Assembly: GCA_900757905.1 (NCBI GenBank)
Contig: CAAEPN010000005.1
Span: 1-33,456 of the forward strand
DNA: 33,456 nucleotides
Source of the DNA: Clostridia bacterium
GTDB taxonomy: Bacteria; Bacillota; Clostridia; Oscillospirales; CAG-382
Reading direction: 5' to 3'
The notes beneath the pieces were generated by a model. It did no database searches. It saw only the letters and a program-made list of their open reading frames with translations, and was not told the origin of the DNA. This document shows positions 24,186 through 29,932 of the stretch, piece after piece. Position numbers and translations under genes: made by a program. Each line of letters begins with the position of its first letter. The first letter of the stretch is position 1.

Positions 24186-24968
24186 TTACAGATGGCGTTC
24201 GAAAATATCCGGTACATTCAATTTATCCCGGCTGCCTATCTCAAAGCAGTTTCGCTTGATACCGATATACTTCCCGTCTGCGATGATATAATGGTCGATA
24301 AGGCGCACGGCAAGCGAGCCGAGCAACTCCCCGACCTCCACCGTCATGCTTTTATCCTCATACGACGCCGCAAGCGTGCCGCTGGGATGATTATGCGCCA
24401 AAACCGCATAGGCTGCCGATGAGGATACGGCGCTTGCCACGATCTTTTTGGTTTTGACCGGTGCAAGGTCGTCCGTGCCGTCCGAAATAACGACGCTGCG
24501 GTCGATACGGCCTTTTTTGTCGAGTAACAGAAGCATTAGCCGCTCGGTCTCAACGCCGGTATAGAGTTTAACGAGATAATCGCCGATCTGCTCAAACGAA
24601 TGAAACATCTCATTCGGGTCGCAGGCGGACGAAATGCGGCGATGACATTCAAACACAGTCTTTAAGAGCACGGCGGCATTTTCGCCGATACCGTCCACCT
24701 GCATAAGCTCCGCCGCCGACGCGGCAAACAGCTTATCGAGCCGTCCGAAGCGTTCGATAAGACGGTGCGCTATCGGATTGGTATCGCGCCGCGGAATGGC
24801 ATAATACAGCAGCATTTCCAAAAGCTCGTGATCCTGTAAGATCTCCGCGCCGGCGTCCAAAAAGCGAGCACGCATGCGTTCACGGTGTCTGGTGTGCGGA
24901 TTGGCCGCAGTTTTGGCGCTGTCCGGTTCAGGCTTTGTAAAATTTTGGGATGATAAATTCTTTTTCAT
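24186..24968 (-). CDS. radC: RadC-family JAMM protein
   Basis: The 260-residue protein has a helix-hairpin-helix segment (about 80-105, LMQVDGIGENAAVLL) and a JAMM/MPN metal motif: His192 and His194 in HNHPSG with Ser and Asp205 following, and Glu142 in VETERLMLL. RadC proteins are named for DNA repair but their function is unproven. The ATG at 24968 is the only start consistent with the promoter, yet it lacks a clear ribosome site, so translation may be weak or leader-dependent. It is divergent from mntP and precedes the SLH-transglutaminase gene on the same strand. Confidence 0.85.
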   Translation of the reverse strand: MKKNLSSQNFTKPEPDSAKTAANPHTRHRERMRARFLDAGAEILQDHELLEMLLYYAIPRRDTNPIAHRLIERFGRLDKLFAASAAELMQVDGIGENAAVLLKTVFECHRRISSACDPNEMFHSFEQIGDYLVKLYTGVETERLMLLLLDKKGRIDRSVVISDGTDDLAPVKTKKIVASAVSSSAAYAVLAHNHPSGTLAASYEDKSMTVEVGELLGSLAVRLIDHYIIADGKYIGIKRNCFEIGSRDKLNVPDIFERHL

Positions 24969-25013
24969 AGCATTTAATCGACATTCAAATATGAATTTTA
25001 TGGAAACAACTGT

Positions 25014-25042
25014 ATGATAGCACGATTTGGATAAATTGTCAA
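25014..25042 (-). promoter_or_regulatory. Promoter of radC
   Basis: Minus-strand TTGACA (25037-25042), 17 bases, TATCAT (25014-25019). It rules out start codons upstream of 24968 for radC. Confidence 0.8.
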
Positions 25043-25070
25043 GAAGAGAAATCAAAAAATGCAGTTTGTC

Positions 25071-25099
25071 TTGACAAACAAGAAAAAACTGCGTATAAT
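25071..25099 (+). promoter_or_regulatory. Consensus promoter of mntP
   Basis: TTGACA (25071-25076), 17 bases, TATAAT (25094-25099). The transcribed leader is about 60 bases, too short for a yybP-ykoY manganese riboswitch. A small ATGC-TTTT-GCAT hairpin lies in the leader. Confidence 0.85.
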
Positions 25100-25166
25100 A
25101 TTAAGACATGCTTTTGCATATGCTTTAGAAAAGATTCCTATAAATATAAACGGAGTTGTTGCAGCA

Positions 25167-25754
25167 ATGGGTATCATAGAATTATTGCTTCTCGCGGTCG
25201 GACTTTCCATGGACGCTTTTGCCGTATCGGTCTGTAAGGGACTGGCTACGCGACAGATAAAGTTCAAGCATTATCTCATTATCGGCGCGTGGTTCGGCGG
25301 TTTTCAGGCGCTTATGCCACTCACCGGTTATTTTTTGGGTACTTTGTTTGAAAAATATATTGTAAGATACGACCATTGGATCGCTTTCGGACTTCTTGTC
25401 TACATTGGCGGCAACATGATCCATGAGGCGCTTTCGAAGGACGAAGAGCCGTCGGACGCGTCGTTTGCCTTCAAGAACATGCTTCTTTTAGCACTTGCCA
25501 CGAGCATTGACGCGCTTGCAGTCGGTATAACGTTAGCGCTTCTTTCCGACGTGAATATTTGGTCGTCGATCGCCATTATCGGCACGACCACCTTTATCAT
25601 TTCCGCGATAGGCTTGAAGATCGGAAATGTTTTCGGAACGCGCTACAAATCGCGTGCCGAGCTTGTCGGCGGTATCATTCTGATTCTCATCGGCTGCAAT
25701 ATCCTGTTTGAGCACTTGGGCGTGCGGGAATTTTTAGCAAAGGCTTTTGCATAA
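25167..25754 (+). CDS. mntP: Manganese efflux pump MntP
   Basis: This 195-residue inner-membrane protein has six hydrophobic helices in two related halves. Each half carries the conserved acidic motif, GLSMDAFAVSVCKGL near the start and ATSIDALAVGITLALL in the middle, which is typical of the MntP/DUF204 family exporting Mn2+. ATG at 25167 follows CGGAG at about 11 bases. It stands alone, divergent from radC, and ends at a strong terminator. I see no known manganese riboswitch or clear MntR box. Confidence 0.93.
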   Translation: MGIIELLLLAVGLSMDAFAVSVCKGLATRQIKFKHYLIIGAWFGGFQALMPLTGYFLGTLFEKYIVRYDHWIAFGLLVYIGGNMIHEALSKDEEPSDASFAFKNMLLLALATSIDALAVGITLALLSDVNIWSSIAIIGTTTFIISAIGLKIGNVFGTRYKSRAELVGGIILILIGCNILFEHLGVREFLAKAFA

Positions 25755-25759
25755 TTGTA

Positions 25760-25796
25760 AAAAGAGCGTTCTATACCAAGTATAGAACGCTCTTTT
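25760..25796. terminator. Bidirectional terminator after mntP and the toxin gene
   Basis: A 17-bp perfect stem around CAA, with A-run and T-run on the two sides. The stop codon of the convergent toxin gene lies inside the right arm (25795-25797). Confidence 0.92.
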
Positions 25797-26058
25797 AAAT
25801 TCCTAATATTTCCTTGTGATGCCCTATGTCTATTAACAGAATTATAATGCCATTTTCATAGCGCCACAAAATGCGAATATCCATGTTGACGCTCATTTCA
25901 AACACATTGTCAAGTCCCTTTACCTTTTTTGTACGAAGCGACGGGTGAAATGGATTTTGCATCAAAAGCTTTATTTTGTTTGCTGTTTGCTTTTGTTCTG
26001 CCGCAGACAGTTTTTTCAAATCCCTTTCAAATTCCTTTGTATATTTGAGCTTATACAT
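25795..26058 (-). CDS. RelE/ParE-family toxin
   Basis: The 87-residue protein has the RelE-superfamily pattern: YTKEFERDLKKL at the start, PFHPSLRTKKVKG in the middle, and DIRILWRYENGIIILLIDIGHHKEI at the end. RelE members cut mRNA on the ribosome; ParE members poison gyrase. This one lies nearer the RelE/YafQ side, with His78-His79 near the C-terminus. Its start overlaps the antitoxin end by 8 bases, a usual layout with the antitoxin first. The stop codon is inside the shared terminator stem. Confidence 0.85.
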   Translation of the reverse strand: MYKLKYTKEFERDLKKLSAAEQKQTANKIKLLMQNPFHPSLRTKKVKGLDNVFEMSVNMDIRILWRYENGIIILLIDIGHHKEILGI

Positions 26059-26317
26059 TGTTTATGTCGATACCCATATCGGAAAACAAATCTTCAACGC
26101 TTTCAAACGCTGTCTTTTTTTTCGTATCGCTTTCCGACTCTTTCAGTATTTTTGCGATTTTTGCAATTTTGTCTTTTGGGTAGACAACGACAGGGCAAAG
26201 GAATATACCGCCGTCTTTCTCCATAATGTCGAACTTATCTCCCTCCGAAATACCGAGCTTCTTGATAATTTCAGCTGGTATGGTTATTTGGGAACGTCCT
26301 CTGATTTCCGCTAACAT
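26051..26317 (-). CDS. AbrB/SpoVT-family antitoxin
   Basis: The 88-residue protein begins MLAEIRGRSQITIPAEIIKK with LGISEGDKFDI, a swapped-hairpin AbrB DNA-binding domain. The charged C-terminal tail (KILKESESDTKKKTAF) probably wraps the toxin. ATG at 26317 follows AGAGGT; an in-frame GTG at 26326 lies in the ribosome site and is rejected. It is the first gene of the pair and probably autoregulates its own promoter. Confidence 0.87.
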   Translation of the reverse strand: MLAEIRGRSQITIPAEIIKKLGISEGDKFDIMEKDGGIFLCPVVVYPKDKIAKIAKILKESESDTKKKTAFESVEDLFSDMGIDINNV

Positions 26318-26367
26318 GAAAAGCACCTCTTTCGATATTTCTGATTTTCTGAATTTCTTATACTATT

Positions 26368-26396
26368 ATTATATGTTCTTTTTCCGAAAAAATCAA
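26368..26396 (-). promoter_or_regulatory. Promoter of the toxin-antitoxin pair
   Basis: Minus-strand TTGATT (26391-26396), 17 bases, TATAAT (26368-26373). TCAGAAA-like direct repeats downstream could be antitoxin sites. Confidence 0.75.
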
Positions 26397-26455
26397 GTAA
26401 AAATCTTAAATTTCCTGAAATTTGAACATATAACTTTTTATTGTCCCGCCATTTT

Positions 26456-26484
26456 GCATATTCGCTTTCACTTCGGACATACTA
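26456..26484 (+). promoter_or_regulatory. Sigma-G promoter of tepA
   Basis: GCATA (26456-26460), 17 bases, CATACTA (26478-26484): a perfect match to the sigma-G pattern GHATR and CATNHTA. Confidence 0.8.
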
Positions 26485-26514
26485 TCTAAAAACAAACCTT
26501 TCAGGAGCCGAAGT

Positions 26515-27321
26515 ATGAATAACGAACGCAAAAATCTAACGGAAAATCCCTATGCCGCAGCCGGCAAAAGCGAGAGCGGACCCGACAAGGAAGAAAATGA
26601 AGAAAAAGAAACCTCCGAGGAACGCGAAGAGATACGCCAAGCCAAAAAGCAAGAGCTTCAGTTCGGAAACATTTCCGACAGCGGCAGTATTACCACCAAG
26701 CACGACGACGTCACCATTCATTCTTTGGTGATTGCCGGTCAGATTGAGGGACATTATCTTCTCTCCGGTCAAACCAAGACCACCAAGTATGAGCATGTCA
26801 TTCCCCAGCTTGTCAGCGTTGAGGAAAGCTCCGAAATCGACGGTCTTTTGATGCTCATCAACACCGTCGGCGGCGATGTGGAGGCAGGACTTGCCATTGC
26901 GGAACTGATATCCGGCATGAAAAAGCCGACCGTATCGCTTGTGCTCGGCGGCGGCCATTCGATCGGCGTACCGCTTGCGGTCTGCACGAAAAAATCGTTT
27001 ATTGTGCCGTCCGCCACCATGACCATTCATCCGGTGCGCATGAACGGACTTGTCATCGGCGTGCCGCAGACCTTCACTTATTTTATGCGCATGCAGGAGC
27101 GGATCATCGATTTTATCGTCAAGAATTCGCATGTTTCCGAAAAGCAGTTCCGGGAGTTAATGCTCGAAACCGATGAGCTTGCCGCCGATATCGGCACAGT
27201 CATCGACGGACTGCGTGCGGTGGACATCGGTCTCATCGACGCAGTCGGCAGTCTTTCCGAAGCGCTCGACGCATTAAAAGATATGTGCCGGACGGCGCGC
27301 GAAAATCATAAGAGTGAATAA
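26515..27321 (+). CDS. tepA: TepA-like ClpP-fold protease (forespore)
   Basis: This 268-residue protein has a charged, flexible N-terminus (about 1-55) and a ClpP/crotonase-fold core. NTVGGDVEAGLAIAELI is the oxyanion region, Ser149 lies in GGGHSIGVPLA and His172 in MTIHPV. It matches the TepA/YmfB family, which in Bacillus is reported as forespore-expressed and linked to SASP breakdown (from memory). ATG follows CAGGAG. The perfect sigma-G promoter upstream and a SASP gene 5.5 kb away support a spore role here. Confidence 0.85.
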   Translation: MNNERKNLTENPYAAAGKSESGPDKEENEEKETSEEREEIRQAKKQELQFGNISDSGSITTKHDDVTIHSLVIAGQIEGHYLLSGQTKTTKYEHVIPQLVSVEESSEIDGLLMLINTVGGDVEAGLAIAELISGMKKPTVSLVLGGGHSIGVPLAVCTKKSFIVPSATMTIHPVRMNGLVIGVPQTFTYFMRMQERIIDFIVKNSHVSEKQFRELMLETDELAADIGTVIDGLRAVDIGLIDAVGSLSEALDALKDMCRTARENHKSE

Positions 27322-27330
27322 AATAAGAAA

Positions 27331-27362
27331 AGTCCTGTCGCACTTATTCTTGCGACAGGACT
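27331..27362. terminator. Terminator hairpin, left copy (tepA side)
   Basis: Arms AGTCCTGTCGCA and TGCGACAGGACT, a 12-bp perfect stem around CTTATTCT. An A-rich run precedes it, so on the minus strand it ends in T-rich sequence. Confidence 0.7.
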
Positions 27363-27553
27363 CAGACCGCTGCAAAAGTCTATAAGGCTTTTCGGGCGAA
27401 GCCCGATTTCAATAAAAACGAAAAATCCGGGGACATGCGCCACGGATTTTTCGCCGATCGATTCGCGAGTGTCGAAAAGCGGAGCTTTTTGGCATGAGGC
27501 GCGAGCGCGCGAATCTGTTTCCGTGCCGTAAAACGTAGTTTTACGACACGCTC
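27363..27553 (-). mobile_element. 191-bp multi-hairpin element, copy B
   Basis: The same element as 21137-21327, inverted. On the minus strand it begins GAGCGTGTCG and ends GGTCTG. The hairpins are better conserved here: GTGTCGTAAAAC/GTTTTACGGCAC, an arm GATTCGCG pairing with CGCGAATC, CGAAAAATCCG/CGGATTTTTCG and TCGGGC/GCCCGA. It is flanked by 32-bp copies of the local terminator (30 of 32 identical), a different hairpin from the one at copy A. Confidence 0.75.
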
Positions 27554-27585
27554 AGTCCTGTCGCACTTATCCTTGCGGCAGGACT
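27554..27585. terminator. Terminator hairpin, right copy (acetyltransferase side)
   Basis: Same hairpin as 27331-27362 with two substitutions (TATTCT to TATCCT, CGACAG to CGGCAG); the stem change leaves a G-U pair. Confidence 0.7.
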
Positions 27586-27608
27586 TGAATTTTGCCGAAA
27601 GCAGCTAA

Positions 27609-28220
27609 CTAAATCATAGCCTCCATAGCCTTTTCGTCCTCTTCGGTGATCTTGCGTATCACCTTGCATGGAACGCCATAGGCCACAACGCCGGCCGGGA
27701 TATCATGCGTCACGACGCTGCCGGCGCCAATGACCGCACCGTCGCCGATCGTAACCCCGGCGCAGACAATAACGCCGGCACACAGCCACACATCGTTGCC
27801 GATGGTGATCGGCTTTGCATAGCACGGAACAAAAGTCTCGCCCTTTTCGTTTATCATGCCGGCACGCTGCTTGCCCGAAAGCGGATGAAGCGGCGTGGAA
27901 AGCGTAACGTTAGGCCCTGCCATGAAGTTGTCGCCGATCGTAACGCCGCCGTCGTCCTGAACGATAAAATTATAGTTGGCGAAGAAATTCGAGCCGACCT
28001 TGGTATGCATTCCGTAATTGAACTGCACCGGACCTTGGAAATTCACGCTCTCGCCGTGAGCACCGAGCATTTCATCGATAATTTCCGCACGTCTGGGATT
28101 GTCCTCGGTCAGCATATTGTATTCCACACAGAGATTGTGCGCCTTGTGCTTGACCGCTCTCAACTCCTCGCCGCGCGGATTGAACATTTTACCGGCAAAA
28201 ATCTTTTCATGCTCCGTCAT
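27609..28220 (-). CDS. Sugar O-acetyltransferase (LacA/Maa type)
   Basis: The 203-residue protein is a left-handed beta-helix acetyltransferase like galactoside or maltose acetyltransferases. The N-terminal Maa segment (EKIFAGKMFNPRGEEL) precedes hexapeptide repeats (VTIGDNFMAGPNV, ITIGNDVWLCAGVIV, VTIGDGAVIGAGSVV). Catalytic His112 is in TPLHPLSG. It transfers acetyl from acetyl-CoA to a sugar hydroxyl, presumably in the cytoplasm. ATG follows TAGGAGG. It stands alone; its physiological sugar is unknown. Confidence 0.93.
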   Translation of the reverse strand: MTEHEKIFAGKMFNPRGEELRAVKHKAHNLCVEYNMLTEDNPRRAEIIDEMLGAHGESVNFQGPVQFNYGMHTKVGSNFFANYNFIVQDDGGVTIGDNFMAGPNVTLSTPLHPLSGKQRAGMINEKGETFVPCYAKPITIGNDVWLCAGVIVCAGVTIGDGAVIGAGSVVTHDIPAGVVAYGVPCKVIRKITEEDEKAMEAMI

Positions 28221-28259
28221 GATAAATTCCTCCTAAGCATCGGATATATTCGAATAATT

Positions 28260-29573
28260 TTATTTCAATAACAGCATAGCCGCGCTGTAGTTATACGCGC
28301 CGTGCGGCTTATAGATCATGCCGATACCGGCATATTTTTTATCGGACAGCATAATGGCACGATGCTGACGGGAATTGCGCCAGCCATTCATACAGGTGAA
28401 GATATTCTTTGCTCCGGCACAGATGTTTTCGCCCCATGCCTGCCACTTGAAGCCGGGATTATACATCTGATACCGTGTAATCGCGCTTTCACCCGATGCG
28501 CCCGTGTGCGTCAACTCTCCGATATCGGCCATATAGGCAGCATGGTCGAGAGAGCAAGCCGCCGCCGCGTCGTCCCAAGTGAGTGCCGGGAGATGATTGG
28601 CGGCACGGAAAGCGTTGAGAATATCTAATCCCATGCGTGCGCCGCCGGCAAGCGCCGTATTGATATCGTGCAGATTGTAATAGCCGTCTGCTGCGGCATA
28701 GACCGCACATAACTGCTTTTCGATCGTATCATAATATTTATGCAGATTGACGTGCTCCGTGTGTACATATTCATACTGTCTGCCGTCTGCGGGAGCCGCC
28801 GCACCGTACTGCAAGCCCTCCGAGGTGGAAAAGCCCGGCGTATTGGTATAATACGCGCAGATAATACCGCCATCCGAAGCGATCGCAAGAAAAGCGTTCG
28901 GATTGGCATAAACATGCCACAAAAGACCGTTTTCTGCCGAGACCGAATAGGTCGGCAATCCGTAAAGGGCCACGAACGAATCGTAGGTCTGACCGATTGT
29001 GACAGTGCAGATACCAAGCGTCAGAGAATGTGTTTTTTCACGCGAATAAATGCCGGCCGTCTGCGTTTTTTCGTCCCATCCGACCGTCGCGTCGAGCGAT
29101 TCGGACACAGCGCGCAGGGGAACATACGTCACCTCACCCACCAAGATGGCTTTTGCCGGGATCTTTTTCTTTACGCCGTTGACCGTCATTTCATCCGAAT
29201 CGATGACAAGCGTTATATTTTTTCCGGCCGAGGTAATAAGAATGCTTTGCGTTTTCTCCACCCATTCGACCTTGCAGCCGAGGTTTTCCATGACCGCGCG
29301 AAGCGGAATCAACGTATAGTCGCCCAAAATAAAAGGCGCATAGGCAAACGACGGCGACACGCCGTTTATCTTGACGCTGACCTTTTCGAGGGCAGGCTCC
29401 GACGAGAAAATTGGCGTATTCTGAAGAACCGAGGAGAACGAATTTAGGGAAGCGGCGTTAACGCCTCCTGCAAATAGTGTCAAAGAAGCCGTAACAGAGA
29501 GGAAAAGAGCCGAAAGTGCGCCGAAACGTTTGTATTTTCCGCTTGGCTTTTGCGCAAAAAATTTCATGTGCAT
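28260..29573 (-). CDS. Secreted CAP-domain protein with stalk-like N-terminal domain
   Basis: The 437-residue protein has a signal peptide (to about residue 40, LFAGGVNA), a copper-amine-oxidase-N-like domain (about 66-176, two related halves with YTLIPLRAVMENLG and VTYVPLRAVSESL), a CAP-associated segment (186-258) and a C-terminal CAP/SCP domain (about 318-437; SLDHAAYMADIGELTHTG, WGENICAG, WRNSRQHRAIML). Bacterial YkwD-like CAP proteins are secreted and of uncertain activity; several are linked to sporulation or cell wall. ATG at 29573 follows AAAGGA; another ATG is two codons later. It is divergent from the large SLH protein. Confidence 0.85.
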   Translation of the reverse strand: MHMKFFAQKPSGKYKRFGALSALFLSVTASLTLFAGGVNAASLNSFSSVLQNTPIFSSEPALEKVSVKINGVSPSFAYAPFILGDYTLIPLRAVMENLGCKVEWVEKTQSILITSAGKNITLVIDSDEMTVNGVKKKIPAKAILVGEVTYVPLRAVSESLDATVGWDEKTQTAGIYSREKTHSLTLGICTVTIGQTYDSFVALYGLPTYSVSAENGLLWHVYANPNAFLAIASDGGIICAYYTNTPGFSTSEGLQYGAAAPADGRQYEYVHTEHVNLHKYYDTIEKQLCAVYAAADGYYNLHDINTALAGGARMGLDILNAFRAANHLPALTWDDAAAACSLDHAAYMADIGELTHTGASGESAITRYQMYNPGFKWQAWGENICAGAKNIFTCMNGWRNSRQHRAIMLSDKKYAGIGMIYKPHGAYNYSAAMLLLK

Positions 29574-29602
29574 GCGTATCCTTTCCCGATAATTTAAGCG
29601 AT

Positions 29603-29616
29603 ACGGCATAAGCCGT
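29603..29616. promoter_or_regulatory. Leader hairpin copy 1
   Basis: ACGGC-ATAA-GCCGT, a perfect palindromic hairpin in the CAP gene leader. The identical 16-bp ACGGCATAAGCCGTTT recurs at 29827-29842 in the divergent leader. Confidence 0.55.
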
Positions 29617-29632
29617 TTCGCCGTATACCGAT

Positions 29633-29661
29633 ATTATACAGGATTCTTCGGGATTTGTACA
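29633..29661 (-). promoter_or_regulatory. Promoter of the CAP-domain gene
   Basis: Minus-strand TGTACA (29656-29661), 17 bases, TATAAT (29633-29638). The -35 is weak. Confidence 0.6.
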
Positions 29662-29698
29662 GTCTTTTCACAAAAATTTTCAACTTTTTTGTATGGGG

Positions 29699-29720
29699 AA
29701 CGAAGTTTTGCAACACGCAC
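29699..29720 (-). repeat. Remnant of the 191-bp element end
   Basis: Read on the minus strand, 20 of 22 bases match the first 22 bases of copy A (21137-21158), and 19 of 20 in the core GCGTGTCGCAAAACTTCGTT. The match stops there, so it is either a truncated element or a site the two share by descent. Confidence 0.55.
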
Positions 29721-29762
29721 ATAAAAACCGCTTTTTCCCAAGCGAAATTTGTGAAAAAAGGT

Positions 29763-29791
29763 TTGACAGAACCACATGGTTGTGATATACT
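29763..29791 (+). promoter_or_regulatory. Promoter of the large SLH protein gene
   Basis: TTGACA (29763-29768), 17 bases, TATACT (29786-29791). The spacer contains the small palindrome AACC-ACAT-GGTT. Confidence 0.8.
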
Positions 29792-29826
29792 TAAAATACG
29801 ATAGGTATGCTGTAAAAATTCGGTTT

Positions 29827-29840
29827 ACGGCATAAGCCGT
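29827..29840. promoter_or_regulatory. Leader hairpin copy 2
   Basis: ACGGC-ATAA-GCCGT followed by TTTTT, near the 5' end of the SLH gene leader. A second hairpin, GCATGT/ACATGC, follows at 29852-29869. Attenuation or mRNA stabilisation are both possible. Confidence 0.5.
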
Positions 29841-29932
29841 TTTTGCTTTTTGCATGTTTTTACACATGCGGATGTTTGGCTTTTTATTTAAAATCTTCAA
29901 CTTTCAATTATCACGATTCGGAGGTCGTTTCA

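Larger units (their letters stand above)
29574..29932. other. Divergent intergenic region of two envelope genes
   Basis: This 359-base region has two divergent promoters, two copies of a 14-bp hairpin, a remnant of the 191-bp element end (29699-29720), and a 10-bp inverted repeat TTTTCACAAA (29665-29674) / TTTGTGAAAA (29748-29757) that brackets the remnant. Confidence 0.6.

Noticed and set aside
25100..25166. Manganese riboswitch (yybP-ykoY) before mntP
   Set aside because: The leader is about 60 bases and lacks the required paired helices and terminator.
26536..27132. Minus-strand 198-codon frame
   Set aside because: Shadow of tepA; composition of a reversed coding strand and no ribosome site.
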